Counted from the stretch's first letter, positions 15,667 through 25,028 are shown. The stretch: DNA of 64,000 bases from Agromyces kandeliae (GCF_009674665.1 NZ_WKJD01000008.1:1-64000), one strand, 5' to 3'. Notes: generated by a model not told the origin, from the sequence alone. Numbers and translations: made by a program.

Positions 15667-15987
15667 GTGGACTGGTGGGTCATCCTGATGATCGCCGGCG
15701 CGGTGGTCGCGTTCGGCGTCTTCGCCGCGCGCAAGGGGTGGATCGACCTGTCCGACAAGACCAAGCGGGGCAAGCCCAGCGGGTCCGCCGTGATGATGAT
15801 CGGCGACGAGGTCTTCGCGCCGCGCAAGTACGAGGCGCAGGTCGAGGTCGACCGCCAGGCGCGGCTGCCCGTTCCGGCCCCGGTGCCGGGCGACGGAGAC
15901 AAGGGCATCGCCTTCGCCGCGGCCGATGCCGACGAGGGCGACCCCGATCGGTTCCGGGGTCGCATCCGGCTCGACGTCGACCGCTGA
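15667..15987 (+). CDS. Small single-pass membrane protein, function unknown
   Basis: This 106-residue protein starts with a hydrophobic helix (WWVILMIAGAVVAFGVFAA, residues 3-21), then a basic loop and a soluble, acidic, Pro/Ala-rich tail, so it is probably anchored by its N-terminus with the tail in the cytoplasm. I do not recognise a family. The GTG start at 15667 is supported by TAGAAT (15655-15660) ending six bases upstream, the leaderless geometry seen repeatedly here, and by the membrane helix beginning immediately. The gene is convergent with a flavodoxin gene. Confidence 0.65.
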   Translation: MDWWVILMIAGAVVAFGVFAARKGWIDLSDKTKRGKPSGSAVMMIGDEVFAPRKYEAQVEVDRQARLPVPAPVPGDGDKGIAFAAADADEGDPDRFRGRIRLDVDR

Positions 15988-16041
15988 CCGCGCGATCGAT
16001 CGCTCCCGGTCCCGGGCGCAGGCGGATGCCGCCACGCGGCG

Positions 16042-16545
16042 TCATGCGTCCGTGAGCGTCGCGCCCCACTCGCGTGCCCGCTCGAGCTCGCCGTCCGCGA
16101 TCGGACCCGAATAGCCGTGCACGCCGAAGGTCTGGGGCGAATCGACGGGCCGGAACCCCTTGGCGACGAGCGCCTTCATCGCCTTCTTCGCCGCTGATCC
16201 CGGGAGGCGCGGATGCACCGTCCGCGTGTCGAACGTCGCGACCGCGACCGCCGTCGACGGCGGCGCGAGTTCGGCGATCCACTCCCTGATGCCGCGCGCC
16301 GGGATGTCCGTCGCACCCTGCTGGCGGGCGTTGCTCCGCGACGACGCGGTCGACATCGAGAACGCGTGCGTCGGTCCGCCGACGACCACGAGGTCGATCT
16401 CCGGGTCGATCGCGGCGGGAGCCCCGGTCGCGGCGACGAGGTCGACCCGATCGACACCTGCGCTGCCGCGCAGCCCCTCGGCCGCCGCCTCGGCCAGGGC
16501 GCCGGTGTTGCCCCAGATCGTCTCGTACACCACCAGTGCGCGCAT
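16042..16545 (-). CDS. Flavodoxin
   Basis: The 167-residue protein opens MRALVVYETIWGNTGALA, the flavodoxin FMN phosphate-binding loop ([TS]xxGNT), followed by the VVVGGPTHAFSMS segment that packs on the isoalloxazine ring. It probably carries electrons as a one-FMN protein or acts as a small flavodoxin-like quinone reductase. The ATG at 16545 is preferred because GGGAGCGGAG precedes it and the fold begins at once; an upstream ATG would add 17 unrelated residues. The 117 bases upstream hold no other gene. Confidence 0.85.
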   Translation of the reverse strand: MRALVVYETIWGNTGALAEAAAEGLRGSAGVDRVDLVAATGAPAAIDPEIDLVVVGGPTHAFSMSTASSRSNARQQGATDIPARGIREWIAELAPPSTAVAVATFDTRTVHPRLPGSAAKKAMKALVAKGFRPVDSPQTFGVHGYSGPIADGELERAREWGATLTDA

Positions 16546-16662
16546 GACTCCGCTCCCCGTTCGCGCGACGGCGCCCGCCGTGCCGTCGGCCATCACGGTA
16601 TCCGGGCTCGCTCGCGCCCGGTCGGGACCTAGGGCCGACGACGCAGCCGGCGGTCGCGCGCG

Positions 16663-17283
16663 TCAGTCCGCTGCGACCTCGGCGACGACGCTCGGGCAGC
16701 CCAGGTCGGCGGCCACCGCTCGCATCGCCGCCGATGCCGCCGCGACGGTCATGAGCGCGTTCCCGCCGACGATGTGCAGGCCGTACGCGTCCTCGAGTGC
16801 GACGAAGGTCATGGCGAGCTGGTCGTCGTCGAGCCGCGGCGCGAAGGTCCCGCCCTCCCGACCGGCCCGGACGATGCGCCGGTAGGTGTCGAGCTGGCGC
16901 AGGTAGAGCTTCTGGACCAGCTCATCGTGCAGCGCCGACTTCCCGGCGAGCACGTCGAACTCGTAGAGGAGGCTCATGAGGGCGTCGTCGGGGCCGCTCG
17001 GCAGCCCGCCCTCGATGGCGGCGGAGAGCTGCGCGCGGGGGTCGTCGAGCTCGGCGATCCGCGCGTCGCGGGCGTCGCAGAAGCGCTCGATGCCGGCGGC
17101 GTGCGCCTCGACGAGCAGCGCGTCGAGGTCCTCGTAGTAGTAGAGGATCGCGCCTCGCGTGAGCCCCGCCTGGGCGGCGACGTCGGTGAGCGAGAGCGAC
17201 CTGAGCCCGTGCCGGTGGCCGGCGTCGTACGTCGCCTGGATGAGGGCGTCGCGGCGGGCCCGCTGGTTGCGCGGTCGAGCCAT
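16663..17283 (-). CDS. TetR-family transcriptional regulator
   Basis: The 206-residue protein has an N-terminal TetR helix-turn-helix (SLTDVAAQAGLTRGAILYYY) and a helical ligand domain of the BetI-like type. It is divergent from an amino-acid-type permease and an amidohydrolase, and the 123-base gap contains a matching palindrome and half-site, so it likely represses both itself and the permease operon. TAGTGT (17295-17290) ends six bases before its ATG, suggesting a leaderless transcript, although AGGA is also present. The ligand is probably the substrate or product of the permease/amidohydrolase pair. Confidence 0.85.
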   Translation of the reverse strand: MARPRNQRARRDALIQATYDAGHRHGLRSLSLTDVAAQAGLTRGAILYYYEDLDALLVEAHAAGIERFCDARDARIAELDDPRAQLSAAIEGGLPSGPDDALMSLLYEFDVLAGKSALHDELVQKLYLRQLDTYRRIVRAGREGGTFAPRLDDDQLAMTFVALEDAYGLHIVGGNALMTVAAASAAMRAVAADLGCPSVVAEVAAD

Positions 17284-17286
17284 TCC

Positions 17287-17342
17287 TTGACACTAGCCGA
17301 TCGCCCTGCCACACTCGTCGAGTTCATTGACGCTAGTGTCAA
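17287..17342. promoter_or_regulatory. TetR operator palindrome and half-site
   Basis: TTGACGCTAGTGTCAA (17327-17342) is a 16-base near-palindrome around CTAG. TTGACACTAG (17287-17296) repeats its left arm and centre 40 bases away, beside the tetR start. The spacing and location between divergent genes suggest binding by the neighbouring TetR protein. Confidence 0.6.
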
Positions 17343-17406
17343 ATAACTGGGTGACCAGCGTCATCGCCCCCGGAACACGACGTGCTCCCGACGAAGAGAG
17401 ACCGAC

Positions 17407-18855
17407 ATGACCACACCGCCCATCCTCGACACCGCCGCCACGACGACGCACGGCGCGAAGCTCTCGCGCTCGCTCGGCGTCGGCGGCAACGTGCTCATCA
17501 CCCTCTCGGGCATCTCGCCCGCCTCGAGCGTCTTCATCCTCGGCGGCGCCGCCCTCGCCACGTACGGCACCGGCGTCTTCTGGGGCTTCGCACTCGCCGG
17601 CGTGATCAGCCTGCTCATCGCCTACTGCTACGCCGAGCTCGGCTCGCGCCATCCGATCGCCGGCGGCGACTACTCGCTGGTCAGCCGGGTGCTCGGCCCG
17701 GCGTCCGGCGCCGCCGTGTTCCTCATCAGCCTCGTGACGCTGCCGCTCATCGTCGCGATCTTCGCGCTCGGGGTCGCCGATTACCTCGGCGTCGCGATCG
17801 CCGGCCTCGACCCGCTCTGGACGGCCATCGTCGTCATCGTGCTCGCCACGGTCACCGCATGCTTCAACATCCGCGCGAACGCCTGGGTCACCGGCGCCTT
17901 CCTCGTCGTCGAGATGGCCGCGCTCGCGCTGCTCGCCGTGCTCGGCCTCGTCCACGTCGAGCGCCCGATCACCGACCTCCTCGACCCGCAGGCGCTCGAC
18001 GCCGCCACGGGTGGCCTCGCGCCGCTCGGCATCGCCGGCCTGGTGCTCGCGATCACGCAGGGCATCTTCTCGTACAACGGCTACGGCGGCGCCGTCTACT
18101 TCGCCGAGGAGACGCGCAACGCCCGACGTTCCATCGCTCGCGCGGTCATCTGGAGCGCCGTCATCACCGTGCTCGCCGAGCTCGTGCCGCTCACCGCGAT
18201 CCTGCTCGGCGCCGACTCGCTCGAGGAGCTCTTCGGCGCCGCACTACCCGTCGAGACCTTCCTCTCCGCACGCTCGGGCGATGCGATCACGATCGTCGTG
18301 CTCGTCGCCGTCGCACTCGCCATCGTGAACGCCATCATCGCGATCGCGCTCCAGTCGGGTCGCCTCCTCTTCGCCGCCGCCCGCGACCGTGCGCTGCCCG
18401 AGCCCGTCGCCCGGCCCCTGGCGACGATCTCGCCGGCCACGCGGATGCCCGTCGCGGCCACCGTCGTGATGGGCGTGCTCGCGCTCGCCGCCTGCTTCAT
18501 CCCGTTCGACGTGCTCCTGAACGCCACCGGGTCGACGCTCGCCTTCAGCTACGGCTTCATCGCGCTCGCCGCACTCGTCGTGCGTCGCCGGTCCGATGCC
18601 GCCGCGCGCGCCGGGGAGGACCTGACGGGCACGTTCCGCATGCCGCTGTACCCGCTCGCCCCGGTGGCCGCGCTCATCGCGATCGCGTCGATCTTCGTCA
18701 TCGGCATCCTCGACCCAGCGCAGTGGGTGAGCCTCGGCATCGCGATCGGGATCGTCGTCGCCGGGTTCGCGTACTACGCCCTGTACCTCCGCCGGAACCC
18801 CGGCACCGCGCACCTGCTCGCGGCCGAGGACGACGAGTGGGAGCCCGCGAAGTGA
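17407..18855 (+). CDS. APC-superfamily amino acid/amine permease
   Basis: The 482-residue protein has about twelve transmembrane helices and the APC opening with GVGGNVLITLSGISPASSVF, a substrate-binding GISP-like unwound segment, and FSYNGYGGAVYFAEE later, resembling permeases for amino acids, amines or related compounds. The stop overlaps the amidohydrolase start in a GTGA tetranucleotide (18852-18855), so uptake and hydrolysis of one compound are probably coupled. A TetR operator sits upstream. The substrate cannot be read from sequence. Confidence 0.85.
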   Translation: MTTPPILDTAATTTHGAKLSRSLGVGGNVLITLSGISPASSVFILGGAALATYGTGVFWGFALAGVISLLIAYCYAELGSRHPIAGGDYSLVSRVLGPASGAAVFLISLVTLPLIVAIFALGVADYLGVAIAGLDPLWTAIVVIVLATVTACFNIRANAWVTGAFLVVEMAALALLAVLGLVHVERPITDLLDPQALDAATGGLAPLGIAGLVLAITQGIFSYNGYGGAVYFAEETRNARRSIARAVIWSAVITVLAELVPLTAILLGADSLEELFGAALPVETFLSARSGDAITIVVLVAVALAIVNAIIAIALQSGRLLFAAARDRALPEPVARPLATISPATRMPVAATVVMGVLALAACFIPFDVLLNATGSTLAFSYGFIALAALVVRRRSDAAARAGEDLTGTFRMPLYPLAPVAALIAIASIFVIGILDPAQWVSLGIAIGIVVAGFAYYALYLRRNPGTAHLLAAEDDEWEPAK

Positions 18856-20579
18856 GGCTCGACCTGCTGATCACCGGGGCGCGCGTGCGCACGTTCGACC
18901 CGCGCGCCCCGTGGGCGGGGGCCGTCGGGGTCCTCGACGGCCGCATCGCCTGGGTGGGCGACGCCGCCGACGCACCCCGCGCGTCCAGGACGATCGACGC
19001 GGCCGGCCGGCTCGTCACGCCCGGCGTGGTCGACAGCCACAACCACCTGCTGCTCGGCTTCGACGAGGACGCCGTGTCGCTGGAGGGGGCGTCGACGCTC
19101 GACGAGGTGCGCCGGCGCATCTCGGCGTTCGCCGCCCGCCGGCCGGACCTCGAGTGGATCTGCGCCGAGAATGCCGTGTACTCGATCGTCGAGGGTCGCC
19201 GGCCGAACGCCGACGACCTCGCGGGGCTCGACCCGCTCGGCCGGCCCGTGTTCGTCACGACCTACGACCAGCACTCGGTCTGGCTCGACGCCGTCGCGCT
19301 CCGCGCCCTCGGCGTCGCCGACGGCGGCGACCTCGCCTGGGGTCGTCCCGAGCGCGACGCCGACGGCACGGCCACCGGCTGGGTGACGGACTTCTACACG
19401 AGCGCGATGACGGTCGCCGGGCTCGCGGCGCTGCAGCGCGACATCCCGATGTACTCGCCCGAGCGGCGGTACCGGAAGCTCCGCGGCAGCATGCGCATGG
19501 CGACGTCGCTCGGCATCACGACCGTCGTCGAGCCCCAGGTGCCGCTGGCGGAGCTGCCGCTCTTCGAGCGCGCGCTCGCCGAGGGGGTGCTCACGTCGCG
19601 CGTGATCGCGGCGCTGTTCCATCCGGTCGGGGCGGATGCCGCGTTCCGGGCGGAGCTCCGCGGCGCGGTCGACCGCGCCGCGGCCGAACCCGACCCCGAC
19701 GGGCTCCTGCGGCTCGGCCCGCTGAAGCTCTACGCCGACGACGTCATCGAGCCGCACACCGCGCTCATGCTCGACGACTACGCGAACCGGCCCGGCGTAC
19801 GCGGTCGGCCGTCGTACCCCGGCGACGCCGGGCGTGAACTCGTCGACGTGATCACCGAGCTCGACCGCATGGGCTTCCAGACCCACACGCACGCGACGGG
19901 GGACGGCGGCATCCGCCTCGCGCTCGATGCGATCGAGCAGGCATCCCACGCCAACGGCACGATCGACCGCCGACACGGGATCGTGCACGTCGAGTGCATC
20001 CATCCCGACGACCTGCCGCGCTTCGCCGCGCTCGGCGTCACCGCGGCGATGCAGCCGCGGCACTGCTCGCCCGACCTGGTCGCGGGCACCTGGATGGAGA
20101 ACGTCGGCGAGGACCGGTGGAGCCGGGCGTGGCGCTTCCGCAGCCTCATGGAGTCAGGCGCGACGGTCGCGTTCTCGAGCGACTGGCAGGTGGGCGAGAT
20201 GGATCCGCTCGTCGGGCTCTACTCCGCCGCGACGCGCGCGGGGCTCGACGGCTCGGCCGCGTGGACGGCGCCCGAGCGAGTGGGCCTCGACCGCGCGCTC
20301 CAGGCGTACACGGTCGGCGGCGCGCGCGCCTGGCACCTCGAGTCGTCACGCGGTCGCCTGGTGCCCGGCATGGACGCCGACCTCGTGGTGTGGTCCGGCG
20401 ACCTGTACGACCACGCGAACGATCCGTCGGGCCTGCTCGACGAGCACGCCGAACTCACGATCGTCGGGGGCCGTGTCGCGCACTCGGCGGGCGCACTGTC
20501 GGACGCGGTCGGCGTCGTCGTGGGCGTCGACCCGGTCGCAGCGGCGCCCGGACGGGACCGACACGTGCACGTGCACTGA
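18852..20579 (+). CDS. Metal-dependent amidohydrolase (YtcJ/LAF3-like)
   Basis: The 575-residue cytoplasmic enzyme has the amidohydrolase barrel: a metal-binding DSHNH following TPGVV, HTHATGDGGI, HVECIHP and AFSSDW near the end, typical of the YtcJ-like branch that hydrolyses amides or related bonds. It begins at GTG 18852, inside the stop of the permease gene, so the two are translationally coupled. The closing HVHVH is an odd His-rich tail. The natural substrate is unknown for most of the family; context suggests it is what the permease imports. Confidence 0.85.
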   Translation: MRLDLLITGARVRTFDPRAPWAGAVGVLDGRIAWVGDAADAPRASRTIDAAGRLVTPGVVDSHNHLLLGFDEDAVSLEGASTLDEVRRRISAFAARRPDLEWICAENAVYSIVEGRRPNADDLAGLDPLGRPVFVTTYDQHSVWLDAVALRALGVADGGDLAWGRPERDADGTATGWVTDFYTSAMTVAGLAALQRDIPMYSPERRYRKLRGSMRMATSLGITTVVEPQVPLAELPLFERALAEGVLTSRVIAALFHPVGADAAFRAELRGAVDRAAAEPDPDGLLRLGPLKLYADDVIEPHTALMLDDYANRPGVRGRPSYPGDAGRELVDVITELDRMGFQTHTHATGDGGIRLALDAIEQASHANGTIDRRHGIVHVECIHPDDLPRFAALGVTAAMQPRHCSPDLVAGTWMENVGEDRWSRAWRFRSLMESGATVAFSSDWQVGEMDPLVGLYSAATRAGLDGSAAWTAPERVGLDRALQAYTVGGARAWHLESSRGRLVPGMDADLVVWSGDLYDHANDPSGLLDEHAELTIVGGRVAHSAGALSDAVGVVVGVDPVAAAPGRDRHVHVH

Positions 20580-20614
20580 GCCGCACCGTCGGGGAGCGCT
20601 GGCAGACTTGAGCG

Positions 20615-21529
20615 GTGTCCGCCGATGAACCCGACCGCGTCATCCACGCCGACAACCTCGACGTGCTGCGGGCGTTCCCCGACGGCCGGTTCACGCTCGT
20701 CTACCTCGACCCGCCGTTCAACACGGGGCGGTCGCAGGCGCGGCAGTCGCATCGCCACGTGCGGCAGGGCGGGGCGGATGCCGCGGCCGGGGCATCCGTC
20801 GCCGATCCCGTGTCCGGGGCCGAGCCGGCAGCGACCCGACGGCTCGCGGTCACCGGCTTCGCCGGCAACCGCTACGAGCGGATCCGCGGCGACCTGCTGC
20901 GCTACGACGACCGGTTCGACGACTACTGGGGCTTCCTCGAACCGCGGCTCGTCGAGGCGTGGCGGCTGCTCGCCGCCGACGGCACGTTGTACCTGCACCT
21001 CGACTATCGCGAGGCGCACTACGCGAAGGTGCTGCTCGACGCGCTGTTCGGCCGCGAGTGCTTCCTCAACGAGCTGATCTGGGCGTACGACTACGGTGCG
21101 AAGTCGAAGCGGCGCTGGCCGACCAAGCACGACACGATCCTCGTCTACGTGAAGGACCCCGAGTCGTACTTCTTCGATTCCGACGCCGTCGATCGCGAGC
21201 CCTACATGGCGCCCGGGCTCGTCACGCCCGAGAAGGCGGCGCGCGGCAAGCTGCCGACGGATGTCTGGTGGCACACGATCGTCTCCCCGACGGGCCGCGA
21301 GAAGACCGGGTACCCGACGCAGAAGCCCGAGGGCGTGCTGCGGCGCATCGTGCAGGCCTCGAGTCGACCGGGCGACTGGGTGCTCGACGCGTTCGCCGGC
21401 TCGGGGACGACCGGCGCGGTGGCCCGCGCGCTCGGTCGCCGCTTCGTGCTCGTCGACGAGCACGCCGATGCGATCGAGGTCATGCGCCGGCGGTTCGCGG
21501 ATGCCTCCGACATCCGCTTCGACGCCTGA
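20615..21529 (+). CDS. Solitary beta-class DNA methyltransferase
   Basis: The 304-residue protein has motif IV, DPPFNTG, near its start and motif I, FAGSGTTG, near its end, the order of beta-class amino-methyltransferases that methylate adenine N6 or cytosine N4. Between them are WWHTIVSP and TQKPEGVLRRI, family hallmarks. No restriction gene is adjacent, so it is a solitary or regulatory methylase. About 35 residues after motif IV are low-complexity and Ala/Gly-rich. GTG 20615 is chosen because CAGACT (20603-20608) ends six bases before it and the catalytic motif must be included. The recognition site cannot be told from sequence. Confidence 0.88.
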   Translation: MSADEPDRVIHADNLDVLRAFPDGRFTLVYLDPPFNTGRSQARQSHRHVRQGGADAAAGASVADPVSGAEPAATRRLAVTGFAGNRYERIRGDLLRYDDRFDDYWGFLEPRLVEAWRLLAADGTLYLHLDYREAHYAKVLLDALFGRECFLNELIWAYDYGAKSKRRWPTKHDTILVYVKDPESYFFDSDAVDREPYMAPGLVTPEKAARGKLPTDVWWHTIVSPTGREKTGYPTQKPEGVLRRIVQASSRPGDWVLDAFAGSGTTGAVARALGRRFVLVDEHADAIEVMRRRFADASDIRFDA

Positions 21530-21544
21530 CGACCGCCGGTTCGG

Positions 21545-22570
21545 CTACGCCGACTGCCGGCGCACGAGGCGCGTCGGCATGATGTTGCGGTGCGGCACGT
21601 CCTCGCCGGCGAGCAGCCGCACGAGCAGGTCGGCCATCATGTAGCCCATCTCCTCCGACGGCTGGTGCACCGTCGTGAGCGGGATCGCCGACGAGGTCGC
21701 GGCGGGGCTGTCGTCGTAGCCGACCACGGCGACGTCCTCGGGCACGTGCCGGCCGCGCTCGCGCAGCACTGCGAGCGCTCCGGTCGCCATGAGGTCGCTC
21801 GCCACGAAGATGGCGTCGACGTCGGGGACACGGTCGAGCAGGCGCCGGGTCGCGGCGACCGCGCCCGCGACCGTGAAGTCGGCGCTCTCGACCGCGTCCG
21901 CGGGCATTCCGGCGGTGGCCATCGAGCGCCGGAAGCCCTCGAGGCGGTCGACGGCGGCGGGCATGTCGAGCGGGCCGGTGATGGTGCCGATGCGCTTGCG
22001 CCCGATCGCGAGCAGCCGCTCGGTCGCGGTCATGCCGCCCTCGAGGTTGTCGACGTCGACGAAGACGTCGTACTCGGAGATGTTCGGCGGCCGGCCGCCG
22101 AACACGATGGGCATGTCGTGCGCGGCCTCGTGGAGCTGGTGGTCGCCCTCGTGATGCGACACGACGAGGGCGCCGTCGACGACGCCGGAGCGCAGGTAGC
22201 GCACGGTCTTGCGGTTGGGGTCGCTCGTCGACAGCAGCAGGTTCAGCAGGTACTCGCTGTCGTCGAGCCGTCGGGAGATGCCCTGCACGATGGCGGCGAA
22301 GTACGGGTCGCCGAAGAACATCCGCGTGTCCTCGGGAACGACGAGCGCGATGGCCCCGGACGTCCGGCTGGCGAGCGATCGCGCCGCCCGGTTGGGCACG
22401 TAGTTGAGCTTCGCGATCGCCGCGTTGACGACCCGGACGACCTCGGGCGACACCTTGGGCGAGCCGTTGACGACGCGGCTGACCGTCGCGCGGGACACGT
22501 TGGCCTCGCGCGCCACCATCTCCAGGGTCGGCGCGGACGAACGCGCCCCGGATCCGATCGTGCCCGTCAT
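21545..22570 (-). CDS. LacI-family repressor of the cellobiose operon (CebR-like)
   Basis: The 341-residue protein has a LacI helix-turn-helix (LEMVAREANVSRATVSRVVN) and sugar-sensing domain. It is the last gene after a binding protein, two permeases and a GH1 beta-glucosidase, the same gene set that CebR controls in Streptomyces. Operators of the CebR type flank the operon promoter. Its own transcript may be separate: TAGACT (22583-22578) ends seven bases before ATG 22570 and no ribosome site is visible. It likely represses uptake and hydrolysis until cellobiose is present. Confidence 0.85.
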   Translation of the reverse strand: MTGTIGSGARSSAPTLEMVAREANVSRATVSRVVNGSPKVSPEVVRVVNAAIAKLNYVPNRAARSLASRTSGAIALVVPEDTRMFFGDPYFAAIVQGISRRLDDSEYLLNLLLSTSDPNRKTVRYLRSGVVDGALVVSHHEGDHQLHEAAHDMPIVFGGRPPNISEYDVFVDVDNLEGGMTATERLLAIGRKRIGTITGPLDMPAAVDRLEGFRRSMATAGMPADAVESADFTVAGAVAATRRLLDRVPDVDAIFVASDLMATGALAVLRERGRHVPEDVAVVGYDDSPAATSSAIPLTTVHQPSEEMGYMMADLLVRLLAGEDVPHRNIMPTRLVRRQSA

Positions 22571-22632
22571 GCTCGTCAGTCTATTTCCGTGCGGCTCGCG
22601 TTGCGGTTCCGTGGCGGTGTGGTCCGCAGCGG

Positions 22633-24114
22633 TCAGCCGGCGGATGCCGCGGTCAGGCCGCGCTCGCGGATGACGCGCTGGTACGCCAGCCCGCTGTCCT
22701 TGATGGTGCGCTCCTGGGTCTCGTAGTCGACGCGGACGAGGCCGAATCGCTTGTCGTAGCCCCAGGCCCACTCGAAGTTGTCGAGGATCGACCAGTAGAA
22801 GTAGCCGTGCACGGGCGTGCCCTCGTCGATCGCGTCGAGGATCGCGTCGAGGTGGCCGAGGAGGAACTCCGTGCGGTCGACGTCGTGCACGGCGCCGTCC
22901 GCCGCGACCTCGTCGTCGTACGCCGCGCCGTTCTCGGTGACGAACAGCCGCACGCCGGCCGGCCCGGAGTACTCGCGGTGCACGCGGCCGAGCAGCTCGC
23001 GCAGGCCGTCGGGCTGGACCTCCCAGCCCATGCCCGTCTGCGGCAGCCCCTGCGAGTGGAAGTGCACGCCTTCGGCGGCGGGGTATGGCGACCGGGTCGG
23101 CCGATCGGTGGGCGCCTGCCCCTCGAGCGGCTGCGCCGCCGCTCGGTCGCTGACGTGCTCCCCGTGGTAGTAGTTCACGCCGAGCGCGTCGATCGGCGTC
23201 GAGATGATCTCGAGGTCGCCCGGCTGGATCGCGTCGCGCAGCCCGAGGTGCCCGACGTCCGCGAGCAGGTCGCCGGCGTAGTGGCCGCGGAAGATGGGGT
23301 CGAGGAAGACCCGGTTGAACTGTCCGTCGATGCGGCGGGCGGCGTCGACGTCGCCCGCGCTCGCGGGGTCGACGGGCTTCGCGACCGTGAGGTTCAGCGT
23401 GATGCCGAGCTCGAGCGACGCATCGCGCTCGCGGAGCGACTGCACTGCCAGGCCGTGGCCGAGCATGAGGTGGTGCGCGGCGCGGAGGCCCGCCTCGACG
23501 TCCTGCCGGCCGGGCGCGTGGGCCCCGCCGATGTAGCTGAGGAACGACGAGCACCACGGCTCGTTGAGCGTCGTCCACACCTTCACGCGGTCGCCGAGCG
23601 CGTCGTGCATCGTCAGCGCGTAGTCGCGGAACCGGAACGCGGTGTCGCGGTTCGCCCAGCCGCCCCGCTCCTCGAGCGCCTGCGGCAGGTCCCAGTGGTA
23701 CAGGGTGAGCCAGGGCAGGATGCCCTGCTCCAGCAGTTCGTCGACGAGGCGCGAGTAGAAGTCGACGCCCTTCGCGTTGACCGGCCCGCCGTCGGGGTGC
23801 ACGCGCGCCCACGACGTCGAGAAGCGGTAGGTGTCCAGTCCGAGCTCGCGCATGAGTGCGACGTCGTCGCGGTAGCGGTGGTAGTGGTCGCACGCGACGT
23901 CGCCGTTGTCGGCGTTGACGACCGCGCCGGGTACGCGGCTGAAGGCGTCCCAGATCGAGTCGGTGCGGCCGTCCTCGTGTGCCGCGCCCTCGATCTGGTA
24001 CGCGGCGGCGGCGGCGCCGAGGAGGAAGCCCTCGGGGAAGCGGCGCACGGCCGACGGCGCGGCGGCGGGCGCGGCGTCCGGCGTCGTGGCGGTGATGGGC
24101 TGGATGGTGGTCAT
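22633..24114 (-). CDS. GH1 beta-glucosidase
   Basis: The 493-residue enzyme is a family 1 glycoside hydrolase. The acid/base is Glu185 in LNEPW, the nucleophile Glu394 in FVTENG, and the aglycone-side YHWDLP and FYWSILDNFEWAWGY segments are intact. It has no signal peptide, so it hydrolyses imported cellobiose or other beta-glucosides in the cytoplasm. The ATG at 24114 overlaps the stop of the second permease gene (ATGA), fixing the start and showing coupling. Residues 1-24 are an Ala/Pro/Thr-rich extension. Confidence 0.93.
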   Translation of the reverse strand: MTTIQPITATTPDAAPAAAPSAVRRFPEGFLLGAAAAAYQIEGAAHEDGRTDSIWDAFSRVPGAVVNADNGDVACDHYHRYRDDVALMRELGLDTYRFSTSWARVHPDGGPVNAKGVDFYSRLVDELLEQGILPWLTLYHWDLPQALEERGGWANRDTAFRFRDYALTMHDALGDRVKVWTTLNEPWCSSFLSYIGGAHAPGRQDVEAGLRAAHHLMLGHGLAVQSLRERDASLELGITLNLTVAKPVDPASAGDVDAARRIDGQFNRVFLDPIFRGHYAGDLLADVGHLGLRDAIQPGDLEIISTPIDALGVNYYHGEHVSDRAAAQPLEGQAPTDRPTRSPYPAAEGVHFHSQGLPQTGMGWEVQPDGLRELLGRVHREYSGPAGVRLFVTENGAAYDDEVAADGAVHDVDRTEFLLGHLDAILDAIDEGTPVHGYFYWSILDNFEWAWGYDKRFGLVRVDYETQERTIKDSGLAYQRVIRERGLTAASAG

Positions 24115-25028
24115 CCCTTGACGGCTCCTTGCATGATTCCTGAGACGAGCTGCTTGCCGGCGACGACGAACAGCAGGAGGAGGGGAATGGTCGACAGCAG
24201 CACGCCCGCGAGCACGATCGAGTAGTCCACGAAGTGGTTCGACTGCAGCAGCGAGAGCGCGACGGGCAGCGTCGGGTCGCTGCGGTCGAGCACGATGAAC
24301 GGCCAGAAGAAGTTGTTCCAGGCCGTGACGAAGGTGAAGAGGCCGAGCATCGCGGCGGCCGGGCGGGCGGCGACGACGCCGATGGTCCAGAACGTGCGGA
24401 TCATCGATGCGCCGTCGACTCGCGCGGCCTCGATCAGCTCGTCGGGCACGGACTGGCGGAGGTACTGCGTCATCCAGAACACGCCGAACGCGCTCGTGAT
24501 CGCCGGGACGATGATCGCGCCGATCTGGCCCGTCCAGCCGAGGTCGGCGAACAGGATGTAGAGCGGAACGACCCCGAGCTGCATCGGAACGGCCATGGTG
24601 GCGACCACGAACACGAGCAGCGGCTTCGAGCCGCGGAAGTGCAGCTTGGCGAACGCCCAGCCCGCGAGCGTCGAGGTGACGACGACCGCTGCGGCGATCA
24701 GCGCGGAGCTGTAGATCGAGTTCCACAGCGCGGGCCAGAAGTTCACGGCCGGGTCGGTCACCACCGTGCTCGCGTTGGCGAGGAAGTTCCCGCCCGGCCA
24801 CCACGAGAAGTCGGGGTCGTTGATCGTGGTCGAGTCGCCCGAACCGATGAGGAAGGACCAGTAGAAGGGGAAGAGCGACCCGATCAGTACGACGACGAGC
24901 CCGGCGTACACCCAGAAGCCCGCCCGGCGGCCCTTGATCCGGGTCGTCCGGTTGTGCCTGCGCTTCGGCGTGTCCGGGATGCTCGACTCGACGATGGACA
25001 GTGCGGCGGGGGAGTTGAGGGAGCTCAT
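24111..25028 (-). CDS. Sugar ABC transporter permease (MalG/CebG-type)
   Basis: The 305-residue membrane protein has six predicted helices and the EAA loop as ELIEAARVDGASMIRTFWTI, which contacts the shared ATPase. A basic N-terminus precedes the first helix, which starts near residue 37. It pairs with the permease encoded immediately upstream and the lipoprotein binding protein. No ATPase gene is in the operon, as for other cellobiose/maltose-type systems that share an MsiK-like ATPase encoded elsewhere. Both ends overlap neighbours by ATGA. Confidence 0.9.
   Translation of the reverse strand: MSSLNSPAALSIVESSIPDTPKRRHNRTTRIKGRRAGFWVYAGLVVVLIGSLFPFYWSFLIGSGDSTTINDPDFSWWPGGNFLANASTVVTDPAVNFWPALWNSIYSSALIAAAVVVTSTLAGWAFAKLHFRGSKPLLVFVVATMAVPMQLGVVPLYILFADLGWTGQIGAIIVPAITSAFGVFWMTQYLRQSVPDELIEAARVDGASMIRTFWTIGVVAARPAAAMLGLFTFVTAWNNFFWPFIVLDRSDPTLPVALSLLQSNHFVDYSIVLAGVLLSTIPLLLLFVVAGKQLVSGIMQGAVKG

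Noticed and set aside
15992..16003. GCGATCGATCGC palindrome as a regulatory site
   Set aside because: It lies between convergent genes where no promoter is expected and is short and isolated.
17382..18851. Extension of the amidohydrolase frame upstream through the permease gene
   Set aside because: Arg/His-rich nonsense; the GTGA junction at 18852 gives a natural start where the amidohydrolase fold begins.
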